Part shown: in pieces, positions 11,847 to 23,447 of the stretch
How positions within the stretch are numbered: position 1 is the stretch's first letter
Layout: every line of letters starts with the position of its first letter
DNA from: Isoetes taiwanensis
Lineage: Eukaryota; Streptophyta; Lycopodiopsida; Isoetales; Isoetaceae
Assembly: GCA_021234155.1 (NCBI GenBank)
Contig: JAJEKV010000003.1
Span: 22,659,569-22,723,568 of the forward strand
DNA length: 64,000 nucleotides
Direction of reading: 5' to 3'
Made by a program: the position numbers and the translations under genes
Notes under the pieces: generated by a model
What the model saw: only the letters and a program-made list of their open reading frames with translations
What the model was told of the DNA's origin: nothing
The model's database searches: none

Positions 11847-14800
11847 CTATTCAGCATATAGACTACTCTTGTACTCCAAAACTCGGTCCAGAAGATGATC
11901 ATGAACATCCATTGGAAGTTCATATGTGTTATCATTTGCATGTAACATATCAAAACAACATGACATGACCAAGTGGCTATATGCATGGCATTCTGGTGCA
12001 TCCTCAAGCAATTCATATTGATTTCCTCCCATGAACTTGTAATACTTGCCTGACAGAACCACTTCTCTTCTTGCAAATTTAGCACCCCATGCATCTTTAA
12101 ATGCCTTTTCCACAATGTGCTTAGGTTTAGTGCATCGGATAATATAAAAGTCCACTTTTTCTTTGTTGTTGGCCTCAGATGGTACTGCAAAATTATCCCC
12201 AACATCAACTACATCAGATACCCATTCATGATCCCCTTCATAGATAGGACCCCGCAGAAGTTTCCAAAGACCTCTTCAACACCGTGACTTAGTTAGGAAT
12301 AAACCCAAGATCCTATTCTGCTTTTGTTTATGCACTTCCCATACTTTCCTGCCCAGCAGTGACGACAAAAGCAACTGAAATCCATATGAGCTACCTGAGT
12401 AGGGTCATTGGCATGAACAGGCCTGATACAATGGAACTTTCTTGATCCTGTTAATGTCTTACAATCATGGCTATCACTCCTATCAACATCATTGATAGTT
12501 ATCTCCCAAAAAAACCTGTAAAAAATAATGTTCAATATTGTTTTAAACACAACTAATTTCCATACTAGCACCATACCTATATTTTTCCTCTCCTTCTATC
12601 TCACAATCTGATTTAAAATGTGAAATGCAAAACACAACTACATCATGTGCATTCCTTAGTGGTACTGAATTCCTCTTCAACATCTCATGTGTGAGTGCTC
12701 TTTTTATTACAGCTCCAGCACCATCATGTTCACCTGCATTTGTTCATTACAAAAATCTAAAGAACAAAAAAAGCAAAGATAAAACAATAGAGTAAAGTTG
12801 AAGTATTTACCTTTGCCATGATATGATGCAAAGAAGTTCCAGTTTATTGGTATTCCTGTTTTTTGAAAGAATCTGCCAAGGAAGTAGAACATCCTTGCAC
12901 CTTTAAATTGATGGGAACAACCATCAGACCACATGACATGATTCTTGTAGTTGACACCTCTATCAACAAGAAAAATAGCATGTTTTTGCAAGCAATGTTG
13001 AACAAACAGTAACATCATGTTCTGTCATCACTTATATAGAAATGTGTTTCCTTAACGATCTTTCTTTCTTGCTCTGTAGAATTGGTAGCATGCCTATAAG
13101 TGATATGCACCAAAATGGTGCATTGGTCATTCCTCCAATGCAGGCTTTGTATTTCTTGTTGAATTTTGAAGGTATAGTTCTCTGCAAAGTCAATGACTGA
13201 AACTATAGTGTCCTTTGGAAAGGTTGCCAAGCACTCCCTGAACTGTTTTGCTTGCCATCTTGCTTCATAATTATGAGGAATAAAAGCATTAAGAAAGGTG
13301 TCACCAAATTTGAATAACTCGCATCTGGTGTTTTCTTGTACACAAGCTTGTTGACGGGTTTGGGAGCTTGCTGTAAATGACAATAAACACATGTCATTAC
13401 CACCTTCTTGGAATAAGCAATTCATTAGCAGTATAGTACCTTCTTAGTAGCTATTGAAACTTCTTTCTGACCAGGCTGCTCAACAACAGTTTGCTTACCA
13501 ATTCTCTTTGCAGTCTTCAAGGAATCCGCTATTGCTGCACTTTTCTTCTTCACATTTTTCACCTTCTCAGCAGCCTTAACAGGTTCTTCAACTATGTTCT
13601 GCCCCATAATAACTATTTCTATAAGAATGGCAATTGTTCTTAGTTGATTATAAGTGTGCAAAATGTTACCTTGTCGTCATAAACCTGTCATATAAGAAAA
13701 CAGTTTCAATTCATGTACATTTCACAAGAACGTGTCAAGAACATGTGCATCACCTTAACAAATGTCTTCCACTCTACTTGATGGTCCAACTTGTAATCTC
13801 TTTCTTGTGGACAAGTTGGGATCTTTTTTGTTCCACATGTTTTGCATTTCAGTAGCAGACAGTTATGTTGATGCCACTCTTCTGAATCATCCTTAGAACA
13901 TACCATAGCTCTCCAAAGCTCAGAGGTTGAAGTGTATGTAAATATACACGCATTGCAAGTCGGTCCTGGACCACATAAATCACAATTGCATGTGCAATTG
14001 GTACCATGAATGTTCTGATCTAGTCTTACTTTGTTTATATGGGCCTCACAAAGTCAATTCTCAAATGATAGATACAGCAGAAGTTTCTCTATCTTTTACC
14101 TTCCTCACATATGGAGGTTTCAGAGCATGGAATGCTGAAAATGATATTTGAAATTCTGGATATTGTTTTACAAAGCGTTGGTAAAAACTACACCGCAGTA
14201 AAAACAACAAAGATGTCGCCAGAGATTAAAACTTTTCATCATTGTAACAATTTTCTTAAGAATTACCTCGGTCTCCTCAAGAAAGTGAAGTGCATGCAAG
14301 ATCTTCTTTCCCGATGAGGCTTTAATCTTGATGACATGCTTCTTACATGGAGAAACCCTTGTGTTGTACCTCCAAAAGTCAACAACTAGTTTTCTCTCAT
14401 TGTAAGATAGTTTGTCACATCTAATCTTATTCTTGAACATAGACCATGGTCCATCACCATGTTCAGCACATACTCTCCTTCTTACAAATAGCTTGTAACA
14501 ATCTTTTTCGTTTCAAGCATAGAGTTCTAGAGAATGCTGATTTGTTGATGTCACTATTGACAAAGATAAACCATGGCGCATTTCTTGCCCTCCTAATATC
14601 TGTTTTCTTTCTCATTCTTATGAGCTGCAAAAAGATTTTTTTTAAATTTTCTACAATACTCTTCAATACAAACTCTTCCTTGCTGCTTGGAACAGCAAGT
14701 TCAGGAAGCCACTTTGCTGCAGATTGAAGTATCTCCTTTCTATCTTTAAAATTTGCACTTTGAAGAACCTTTTTTACCTTGAGTGCAACTCTTTTTGATA

Positions 14801-14999
14801 ACCTTTCTTTTTCCATGTCTTTGAGATCTCCTTGTAGTAAGGCTTCTTCATCCGCCGCAAGCTCTCTTTCCCTTTTAAGACTCCTCTCCTTTCTCCTTAA
14901 CTCAGCTCTATACCTTCTAAAAGCATCACCATCCGCAAAATATTTTTGAAGTTCGGGTTCAATCTTTTTGAGTAAATTGTTCAAAACAAGGTTCTTCAT
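11847..14999 (-). pseudogene. Transposase-like gene of the 7 kb transposon
   Basis: A reverse-strand gene in several exons or shifted frames. From its 5' end: a lysine/arginine-rich helical domain (14999-14463), a segment with NERKLVVDFWRYNTRVSP (about 14390), a linker with lysine runs (13661-13425), then a core with IDFAENYTFKIQQEIQSLHW (about 13195-13140), VMWSDGCSHQFKGARMFYFL (about 12935-12875) and ASYHGKG, continuing after an intron as EHDGAGAVIKRAL (about 12740-12700). I read the three acidic positions (D in DFAENY, D in SDGC, D in HDGAG) as a possible DDE/D triad. The C-terminal exon ends YKSSLYAE at 11847. The family is known to me as widespread, but I cannot name its superfamily. Confidence 0.6.
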
Positions 15000-15250
15000 G
15001 ACATTGGGTTTCTTGAGTGCTTTGTTAGAACCTTCAAATCTTCAAAGTCTTGGGGAAAAGAATCTAAAAATGGATAAGAGAATCTTTCAGGTTTGAATTA
15101 GAGAAATCTTTCAGGTTCGAGTAAATTGCTAAACTTACTTACCTTCAAAACAAGGTTCTTCATGACATTGGGTTTCTTGAGTGCTTTGTTGGCGCCAACC
15201 TTCATAATCTTCAAAGTCTTGGGGAAAAGAATCTAAAAATGGATAAGAAA
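15000..15250. repeat. 160-bp local duplication upstream of the transposase-like gene
   Basis: The block GACATTGGGTTTCTTGAGTG through TCTAAAAATGGATAAG occurs at about 14998-15077 and 15159-15246 with small differences. It lies in the 5' part of the reverse-strand gene and may have duplicated an exon edge. Confidence 0.75.
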
Positions 15251-16140
15251 TAAAATTACTTAAATTAAGTAAAAAGATTGAAAGAAAAGAAAAAGACTTG
15301 GAAATTACCTTGGAAACAAGGCTGCAAAACTTCGTGACATTCATTGCCTTCAGGTAATTGCGCATTTGATTCAATTTGTTCATAAGGTTCGGGAAAAGAT
15401 TCTAAACATGAAAGCAGTTCATCAAAACAACCAACACCAACAAATTAGGAGAGCAGTTCCCAACAACTATGAAGTAAATTAGTACCTGGATGTATGGGAT
15501 CTGTTGTAGCAGTGTGGATCTCTTGTTCTGCATCTTGATTCACAAATAAGTTGCTTATCATTCAAATTGTGTATATTTTGCTTGTCAGCACCAAATAATA
15601 TGTAATGAATTATGAGTATCAGTTACCATGCTGCAATTCTTGCACAAATTCGCTTGTATTTATCCCGGAAATGGAATCTTCAATTGCAGATTGCTGAGAA
15701 ATTGCATCAGCAATTCGAGAACAAATGGCAGAGAAGTTTTCACCCTGTTCCTGAAAAAATTGAAGGCTAGATAGCAGTTTGTCCACATCAAAATTAACAT
15801 GTGTCTTGCACACAGATGCACAAAATGCCTCTCTCCAGTGCGCCATAGCCAGAACTGGAGAAAATTAGCAGCAAAGAAACTCATGAAATTATTGCTGTGG
15901 ACAGTACCAAAACCGCCAAATCTAATTTTAAAATTCATTTTGCATCAGCGGTCACAACCTCGGATCAGCAGCACGGATTAGCAGCACCACGGATTGCTGA
16001 AGTGGCAAATTCCGGTGCTTCGGATCGACCAACAGAATTTGGCGCCCAAGAGAAAATGACGCGTGAAGGCCTTTGACGTGCGGCGAAAATGTAATGTGAC
16101 GGGTCCAGCACTCAACCAGCACATGCGTCGCCCACACTAG
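15250..16140 (-). other. 5' region of the reverse transposon gene, possible short exons
   Basis: Contains short reverse frames (15846-15619 with FSAICSRIADAISQQSAIED; 15383-15135 with FDSFPQDFEDYEGWRQQ) separated by sequence with splice-like borders. They could be N-terminal exons of the transposase-like gene, but I cannot connect them with confidence. No other signal is seen up to the right TIR. Confidence 0.3.
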
Positions 16141-16173
16141 AGATTGAGTATGTAAATAAAAAACACACCCCTA

Positions 16174-16747
16174 TTGAGTACTGCATTGGTAAAACCCTCC
16201 ACATTTAGCTGTAATTCGTTCTATCTTCCTCTACATGGGACCACGTCTTTTATATTATAATTTAATCTAATCTCCCCTCAAAAAGAAGAAAAAAACAATT
16301 AACGCAAACTATGCTCACAAAATTTTAATACAAACTATCCTTCAGATTGTGAAGATCCTAGAGCATACATTATTATCCAGGTTGGACAGCTAAGATTCAT
16401 AAAAGACATTAATAGCAATCAGCCCCTAGATAAGCATATTACAGTGTCCATGCCATACTTCTAGCATTATGTGAGGTTTATAGCTGGAGAACTTAACCCA
16501 ATTCCATTACTATAGAAAACAAAATCTACCATCAACATTTATGCTAAGTTCATCTATTGCTCTGGAATCTGAATCAACCTAATGGTAGATCTGTTTCATG
16601 TTTGTTCTTGCTGGTCATGAATGGAACTATAAGCCCAAAGAGTATCTCGTCAAGCTTGATAAGCATGGTTCATACATATAATGAACAATGGAAAGGGAAA
16701 TAAATGAATCACATTCATTTAGTTTGTTTTTTATATGTTTTTTACAG
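16174..16747 (+). other. Segment A non-coding stretch upstream of the TFIIE-alpha exons
   Basis: Intron-like, AT-rich sequence matching 56879-57451 closely. It ends in a polypyrimidine tract and TTTTTTACAG at 16747, a plant splice acceptor. No coding segment is recognised. Confidence 0.5.
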
Positions 16748-17037
16748 ACTGGAAAAGATGCCAAGGTTTGCAATGCAACTGTTGCAGTGGTTGATGGATG
16801 CATTGGGCAACGAAAGTTCAAGTTACGTCACACTGCTGCCTGGATTATGCAAAGGTAATGCCATTTTATTACTGTGCAAAGAATCACATGGTTAACATAT
16901 TTTGTTCTTATTCTCAGGTCTGTGATGTGGTGCGATATAGGATTCACAGAGCGAAAAGAAAAATAAATGATCAGCTTGAGGATAGGAATGCAATTCAAGA
17001 ATATATTTGTCCAAATGCAAGTTGTGGTCATAGATTC
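16748..17037 (+). pseudogene. TFIIE-alpha gene fragment, copy A (two exons)
   Basis: Two exons of the large subunit of general transcription factor IIE. Exon 16748-16854 ends with CCLDYAK and a GT donor. A 63-bp intron ends TTCTCAG, and exon 16918-17037 encodes VCDVVRYRIHRAKRKI, NDQLEDRNAIQEYICPN and CGHRF before another GT donor. This matches the plant pattern CCLDYAQ-V-DVVRYR-H and QEY-CPNC, where the extended winged helix leads into the zinc ribbon. The first exon has a small deletion that changes frame before CCLDYAK. The next Cys pair of the ribbon is not found downstream. TFIIE-alpha loads and stimulates TFIIH at RNA polymerase II promoters; this copy is a broken fragment. Confidence 0.75.
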
Positions 17038-17645
17038 GTACTCTCTAATTCTAAATTAGTGAACTTCTCAGTCTTTTTATGGAATCTGCTAACGATAAGC
17101 ACGTGTACTTATATCAGGTTCAGTCTCCGTGCATATAAAGGTACTCAGCATTGGATGCTCCACGATTGATGGTTCCATGCATATTGTTAAATTGCTTATT
17201 ATGCTTACAATTAAATCCATTATTGCGCATTGCATATCCTGTTGCAATTTTTGTTTCTGATATGTAATTCTTTGAAGCCAATCGTCTAAACTTTTGCTTT
17301 GATGATTCTTAACAGCATATTAGTTCTTTGTTGAGATTGCAGTCAATGCATCATATATGACTGGACATAATGACTTGGGTAGGCCAATACTTGTAAGCAG
17401 TGACTTTACTGTTTTCCGTTCAAGAGCAGCCTCCTCTTCTCCCTATTTGCTAACTGGATAATGCTAATAGGTCTTCATAATGCTTCTTGGGCATCATCAA
17501 ACCTTGATATTGTTATAATAGATAATCAACTGTATGGCTAACTCAATTGATATGGTCACAAATACAGGTACATAAGATTTATGACTTGGATGTTGCTGTA
17601 TCTGTGATGCCCACCAATGGGTCCTTTTTTCTTACTTCTCTGGTA
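17038..17645 (+). other. Intron-like sequence of segment A
   Basis: Follows the TFIIE-alpha exon and matches 62947-63510 in A'. A' lacks about 60 bp present here (about 17321-17383). No coding or RNA signal is recognised. Confidence 0.5.
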
Positions 17646-18035
17646 TATATCAGAGAAGTAAGAAAAAGCAGTTAAACAGCAGCAACTTTTAGACGAAAAC
17701 AATATAGGGGAACACAGTGAAACGCAGTAGACAGGAAAACGCAAGAGACAGCCAGGGAATACAACAGATATACGACTACAAAGTAACAAGGAGGACCAAG
17801 CAGAAGGATCAAGACAACGCACAACGGGGAAAAAAAAACAACAAGGAAAAAGGTGGTGGACAATAATGGCCTGAGACTAGACCACAACAGAGAGGCGTCA
17901 AAACAGGTACACAGTTGAACAGTACAGTGAAGTTAAGATATTCGCAAAAAACAAGAAAAAAAGGAACGGGACCCAGAGATATATAGTAAATGTTCGGGAC
18001 GAAAAGTGTACAGAAAAGTTGGCAGATCAGAGAGA

Positions 18036-18500
18036 TTCAACCTCCGCCGCACACCAGTATAGCGAGGGCCAGACCCACCAACTGGTTAAGTGTACCAACA
18101 TAAATTCCCAAAAGGCATGAGTAATGGAAGATCGCAAGATCCAAAGAGTAAAAGGCGGACGGAATAAGATACGGGACAGAGATGCTCAGCCTCCGCCGTA
18201 CACCAGGATAGCGAGGGCTAGACCCACCAACTGGTAAATCCGGACCACTATAAACTCGACAAATCGTAAAACCGCAAAAGTTGCGCAAAAGCACATTGCG
18301 AGACTGAAAAGAGTATAAAGAGGACGGAAAAGTTACGGGACAGAGAGGTTCCACCTCCGCCGTACACCAGGATAGCGAAGGGCCAAAAGAACCCACCAAC
18401 TGGTATCCGGACCACTATACACTCAAAATACAGGGAAGGAGAACAAAAATACAAAAATACAATTAAAAAGGACGGACTTTGATACACGGGACAAGGTATA
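18036..18500 (+). repeat. Tandem monomers in the LINE leader
   Basis: The motif CCTCCGCCG-ACACCAG-ATAGCGA followed by ACCCACCAACTGG starts at 18041, 18190 and 18354 (spacing 149 and 164). Each unit also holds a CGGGACAGAGA motif, and a partial fourth unit runs to about 18500. The arrangement resembles promoter monomers in the leaders of some mammalian L1s; a promoter role is inference. Confidence 0.8.
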
Positions 18501-18716
18501 TGGGCCAAGGAAGTTGCGGCATCTCAACTAACTCCTCGGAACACGACTAAGGACATACCGAATCCCATAACATGGAGGGAGGAGATCACTCATAGCGAAA
18601 TCTTCATAGAGAGACACCCGAGGGATCGAAACTAAAATAAATGATGGGGGCAGGAATAATTAAGGGTAGCCATCCCAATATTTCGAATTCAAAAATGGGA
18701 TTAACGGTGATAATTT

Positions 18717-19455
18717 TTGAATTTTCGAATTAGAGGACCGTTCAGTAGCGCAATATATAGACTCAACATAGTAAGGATACCAACCCCTCCCACGGATTTG
18801 GTAGCGGCGTTTCAGGCACAGCAGCAATCCACAGCACCTCGCAAGAAGCTCAAGAGCAATGGCGGAAAGCAGCAGTCTCAGCCAGCAAAGGAAAGCAGAA
18901 ATGGCAAGGGTAGCAAGACCTCCAAGATTTTCTCGCTCAGATGGATAAGCACCTGGAGTCCAGGATCCCTCGTATGGATGCCCTTAACACACTAGCAGAA
19001 ACGGCCAACCGTAATACGGTAGCCATCTCCAACATGGACGTGAGGATAGAAGAGGTGGAAAAGACAAGCGAGGAGATGCAGCGCAGGATGAACGAAATTG
19101 AGGAGGAAAAAGCCAAGATCTGGAAAAGGTTGGTTGAATTAGAAAAAGGAAATATTGATGGGAATCATTTGATAGAATAAAACCGCACATCATGGAGTAT
19201 GAGGAGCAGAATAGAATTAAGCATGACGTTAGGCTGATAGGGGTAGCAGAGAAACCTAACGAGGACACATATCGAGTTACTGCAGAAGTGATGGAGACGG
19301 TGTTCAAGGAGCATCGGAGTGTCATTGTCAAAGCAGTACGATCAGGACAATGGAGAGGGCGGGCGAGGAGATATAAACCCGACTCTCGAGACCGACAAAC
19401 CAAGGAGAGAATATCGCGACGGGTCCGAGGACCGAAATGGGATCATAGTTCGTGA
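18717..19455 (+). pseudogene. LINE ORF1 (coiled coil plus RRM-like)
   Basis: The first part is basic and glutamine-rich (RKKLKSNGGKQQSQPAKES). After a frameshift near 18935 a coiled coil runs from MDKHLESRIPRMDALNTLAE to RMNEIEEEKAKIWKRLVELE (18941-19145). A further frame gives NRIKHDVRLIGVAEKPNEDT (about 19200-19260), which resembles the start of the RRM-like domain of L1 ORF1 proteins (RxxIRIxGIPE-type). Such proteins bind the element RNA. Two frameshifts break it. Confidence 0.6.
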
Positions 19456-19459
19456 AGCT

Positions 19460-19975
19460 CTAACCATCATGCAAACGACAAGGACCGCAGACAGGAACTA
19501 GCCAAAGCAAGGGAACTAAATCAAAGTGGTGAATACAAAAAGGGGTCAAGAATGGCAAGGTGTTCCCGCAAAAAGGACACGGAATTTTTGGCCGTGACAA
19601 GCAAAGAAGGAGGGATATCGGAACCAGTGGAAGGAGACCGATGTGGGGAAGGAGAACATCAACCCGTAATGATACCAACAAAAGGGCGTGGAGAACAGAC
19701 ATCGGGGAATAAGAATAAAGAATAGCTCTCGAGGGCGAAGCCATCACAAAGAAGGAGGAAGAAACGAAAAGGGAAGGCGCAAAACCGAGGTCCCTCGGTG
19801 GGAGTTGGGTACAACCCAAAGAAGAAGGACCAGGGGGCACCGGAGAAGGATGGTGAACGGCGTAACAAAACAGAAACCCCGAAAGAGGGCAAACCGCGAG
19901 GGAGGAGACGTCAAGATATGGTAATCGAACTCAAGCACGGGCACCCGTGGGACCACGGAGAGAGGCTGGAGGAGC
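19460..19975 (+). other. G-rich, basic stretch between LINE ORF1 and ORF2
   Basis: Several overlapping frames are rich in Arg, Lys and Gly, but none matches a known domain. Purine-rich on the plus strand. It may be the degenerate end of ORF1. Confidence 0.35.
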
Positions 19976-20850
19976 TTTGATAGCGCTGACATAATATGCC
20001 TAGTAGAAACATGGGAACACAAACATAAAGAGGCTACCGGAAGAGGAGGGCTACCAGCTATTCACCTGTTGGAAAGATAAGAACTTCAAAGTAGGAAGAG
20101 GAAGTGCAGGCCTAGCCTGTTATGTCAAGGAGAATGTAGCAAATGGTACATGTATTTTACACTCAGATGTCAATAAAAGATACATGGTACTTAGTATGCA
20201 ATTGCAAAATAAAAAAGATCTAATACTGATCATACCGAGTAGTGACAAACTAGAACTGTTAGAATTGGGGGAAACCATGATGAAGTGGAAGGAACAGGGA
20301 CCAATGATACTAATAGGAGATCTAAATGCCGTAAGGTCAGGAGCAAGCACGATATACAAGTATAGATGAAACAAATGGACAATGGACCCAAACGGTAAGA
20401 TCGAAATAATGGAATAGACGAACTGAGGACAAGGCAGAGATCAATGCTAAGGGGAACCATCGCCGAGGTATGCACGACCACGGGGGCCATCATAGCCAAT
20501 GGGGTTTTGAGATGGCCAGGATGGGAATTCACAAGTCGAACGCTCATGGGAGAAGTATAGTAGATTACGTAATAATGAATGAACACAAAGCAGTACAGAT
20601 GATCGTAAATTGTGACCCTAGAATGGCCAATTGGGAGGAGGGAGACTCCACAGCCCATGCGCGGTTGACAATTACAGTGGGGAACAACCAAAGAATGAAG
20701 AACAAAGATGGACAGGAGAGAGATAGGGGAAAGCCTGGAAATACATTTCCGGAAAAAACACGACACGCTTGTGCAAGTAATCAAAGAGGAAATGGGAAAA
20801 TGGAAATGGGAGGAGCACAGGGCAGACGAGAATGGAGATGCGCTCAATGA
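19976..20850 (+). pseudogene. LINE ORF2 endonuclease domain remnant
   Basis: AP-endonuclease-like domain broken by stops and shifts. Visible motifs: ADIICLVETWEHK (about 19986), the early catalytic Glu region; ILIGDLNA (about 20308-20331), the central Asp-Asn motif; and NAHGRSIVDYVIMNE (about 20538-20582), the S-x-x-DYV motif near the C-terminus. The enzyme nicks target DNA for target-primed reverse transcription. Confidence 0.75.
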
Positions 20851-22402
20851 CATAACAGTGAAAGTGGCATTAGAAATATTCGGGAAAAGAAGGAAGAGAA
20901 AGGAAAATAATGCCTTCAAATCTTCAATATGGTATGACGATGAGTGCAAGGAACAGAGAAGGAAAGTCAAGGCGCTCAGAGGTAAGGAAACATATCAAAA
21001 GGAAAGAGCGATATATCTAAAGTTACTGAAAGCAAAGAGGAATAAGAATCTGATGCAGCATCAATGGGGACTGGCCAAGCTAATCAAGAAACAACCACGC
21101 ACGTTCCGGGGTGGATTTAAAGAGAAAAAAAGGGAATAAGGGAAGTGAAATCACTGGGGGCAGCATTGGAACAAAGGGGATGGGAAAACTATCTGGAAAA
21201 ACTATATAAGACAGGGGCACCCCCAGCACCAATACCTGAACTGCAAATAACGGACCGACCATGCTTCGACGTACAGGAAGTGATGATAGCATTGAATGGG
21301 ATGGCCAATAACAAGGCCCCGTGACTTATACTGGATTAATGCGTGGAAGTACTAAAATGTGCGAGATACCATTATAGTAAAGCGGTGTGAGATATTCAAT
21401 GGTATAATACACACAGGGCTCCCGGACAGATGGGCGTACAACAGGGTCATACCCCTACACAAGGGGGGAAGTAAACAGGAACCTGGAAACTACAGGACAA
21501 TAATGGTAAGTTCCATTTTCGCAAAGTGGTACGGGAAGGTTCTAGACAATAAATTAAAGCAATGGGCAGAGGCAGGAAATTTGAGAGCACAGGGGCAAGC
21601 AGGCTTCAGACCAGAACACTCAATAACAGACCATCTAGTGACCCTCCGGATACTAATAGAGCATAATAGAGGCCACGGAAAGAAAGTGATATGCTGTTTT
21701 GTGGACTTCAGAAAAGCTTTTGACACAGTACCAAGGGAAAAGCTTATACAGAGGCTTGTAGACATGCAAGCACCGAGAGACATGGTAGGGGCAATTGCGA
21801 GATTGTACTATAATGTATATGCAAAAATAGAAGAAGAAGGAAAGGCAATAGACTGTGACACAGGAGTCAAACAGGGATGTCCCTTATCTCCAACACTGTT
21901 CGGAATATATATAGATGCCCTACAGGATTTTATAGCAGAACAGCAAGGGGACGTGGACGCCCCTACACTCGGGGGAATCAAGGTACCTATCATGCTATAT
22001 GCTGATGATTTGGGCATGATGGCCACAAAGAACAAGGGAATGCACAGGTTATTGAAACTACTAGAGATCTTCTGTGAAAAGACAGGGCTAACAGTGAATC
22101 TCACAAAAACCAAAATAGTCTTTTTTGGTAACAGGAATAATCACAAGTCGTTCAAATATCTAGGGACAGACTTAGAAGAAGCAACAGAGTACAAGTATCT
22201 AGGGTATGATACACATGGCACAGGGAAATGGGCGAAAGGGGCAGATGCTAGATTCCAAGCAGCAATAGGAAGCTACTATAACATGAAAACTTCAAATGTA
22301 AATGTAAATGTAATAATAGAATGGAAATTAAATGCTACCTATTCGCACGGTAGTAAGGGTCACAACATAGCTATACGGGCGGAAGCCCGGGGACCGGGCT
22401 AA
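20708..22402 (+). pseudogene. LINE ORF2 reverse transcriptase
   Basis: A helical linker (20708-21139) leads to the polymerase in one open stretch of 347 residues (21359-22402). Motifs: NRVIPLHKGGSKQEPGNYRT, GFRPEHSITDHL, VDFRKAFDTVPR (first catalytic Asp), GVKQGCPLSPTLFGIYID and IMLYADDLGMM (YADD, about 21990-22020). QGCPLSP differs from the QGDPLSP of typical flowering-plant L1s. The core looks intact. The start is uncertain because the frame shifts before 21359. Confidence 0.9.
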
Positions 22403-22498
22403 ATGACAAGAAATGGGAAAAGCAAGAAGGAATTCTCGCATGCCTACATAAACGTGAATTCAAACTAAGAGCAAACACACCATTGACAACCATAGTGT

Positions 22499-23179
22499 AT
22501 GAGACAGTCGTCGAACCCCACGGAAGTGAGAGCATGGGAAAGGACCATCAGATACATCATAAGAAATAATGCAGGTGAAAAGTCAGAGAAGTTAGCAAGC
22601 ATCGCAATCAACGAATCAGCAAGGTCGCACATAACCACAAGCAGTGGATGGTTTAGGGATGTAGCAATATGGACCAGAGAAATGGGGCTGAATCTGAGCG
22701 AACTGATCGATGAAGGCCAATGGAATGAGGAGTGGGCAAGTAAAGCTACGCGGGCATGGCTGCAAAAGCACACAGGACCCAAAACACTCTGGCTTGTATC
22801 AATATTCAATCCAGAGCAAATGATAGGACAACAAATGTACCAAGATAACATGCTTGGAAAACGGAGAAGAGATATCTTAGCAAAGTTCAGGATGGGATGT
22901 CATGATCTGAGAATTGAAAAGGACAGGTGGAGAAAAATAGACAAACAGGACAGGCTATGCAGAATCTGTGACAGAGTGGAAATAGAGGACGAAAAGCACA
23001 TGCTTAATGAATGCCCAACTTACACAGACATCAGGGAAAAGTACAGGAGAGTAAGATGGGGACAATCAGTACATACCATAATGGCAAGGACAGAAACAAT
23101 GGGAGATTTGGCAGATGCAATACGGGAGATGCTGAACAGACACCGGGAAGCACATGAACAAAAAGGGCTTACGATATGA
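22499..23179 (+). pseudogene. LINE ORF2 C-terminal cysteine finger region
   Basis: A 226-residue open stretch after the polymerase. It ends with LCRICDRVEIEDEKHMLNEC (about 22955-23015), a C-x2-C-x9-H-x4-C finger usual at the end of many LINE ORF2 proteins. Separated from the polymerase by a frame change at about 22400-22500. Confidence 0.8.
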
Positions 23180-23415
23180 TTTGCTCAAGAGGCAAATCAT
23201 AGACGCCCACTAAATGTACAGCTTAAAGCTGTTTGATATAGACGCACACCTGCACGGCCTAGAAGCCGGAACAAAGTAGGGTGCTGGCATTAATAGGAAA
23301 AAGTGAGCCTTCAGAAAAGGCTACAACAAAACAGCGTGATGAGCTAGTAGCCCCCACCAGGGAGCTCGCCCACGCTACACAAGTCCAGAGGCCTCAGGGC
23401 ACAAGGGACAATAAT

Positions 23416-23441
23416 GTATTCTATTCTATTCTATTCTATTC
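23416..23441 (+). repeat. TATTC tail at the LINE 3' end
   Basis: Five units of TATTC instead of poly(A), directly before the TATATC target duplication. Confidence 0.85.
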
Positions 23442-23447
23442 TATATC

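Larger units (their letters stand above)
9140..16171. mobile_element. 7 kb TIR DNA transposon with two genes
   Basis: Boundaries are set by the empty site in segment A' (56868-56890), where GATGATGCTC runs straight into TTGAGTACTGC. Here the same flanks are separated by 7.0 kb. The ends are imperfect inverted repeats: left TGGGTATGTTTTTACTTA, right (reverse complement) GGGGTGTGTTTTTTATTTA. The flanks share TA (9138-9139 and 16172-16173), or TAT if read one base longer. Inside are a forward accessory gene and a reverse transposase-like gene meeting at an AT-rich minisatellite. The superfamily is not assigned: TA duplication plus G-rich ends fit several. Confidence 0.82.
17652..23441 (+). mobile_element. 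LINE (non-LTR retrotransposon) with 5' monomers, ORF1 and ORF2
   Basis: The empty site in A' (around 63500-63525, GGTATATATC then GATATCTCG) shows what was interrupted. The element lies between two TATATC copies (17646-17651 and 23442-23447). From 5' to 3': a 1 kb leader with repeated units, an ORF1 with coiled coil and RRM-like part, an ORF2 with endonuclease, reverse transcriptase and a C-terminal cysteine finger, and a tail of TATTC repeats in place of poly(A). ORF2 is broken in the endonuclease part. Mostly full length but not active as written. Confidence 0.92.

Noticed and set aside
19642-20022. Long minus-strand frames over the LINE
   Set aside because: They mirror the purine-rich plus strand and encode only Leu/Phe/Pro-rich low-complexity sequence.
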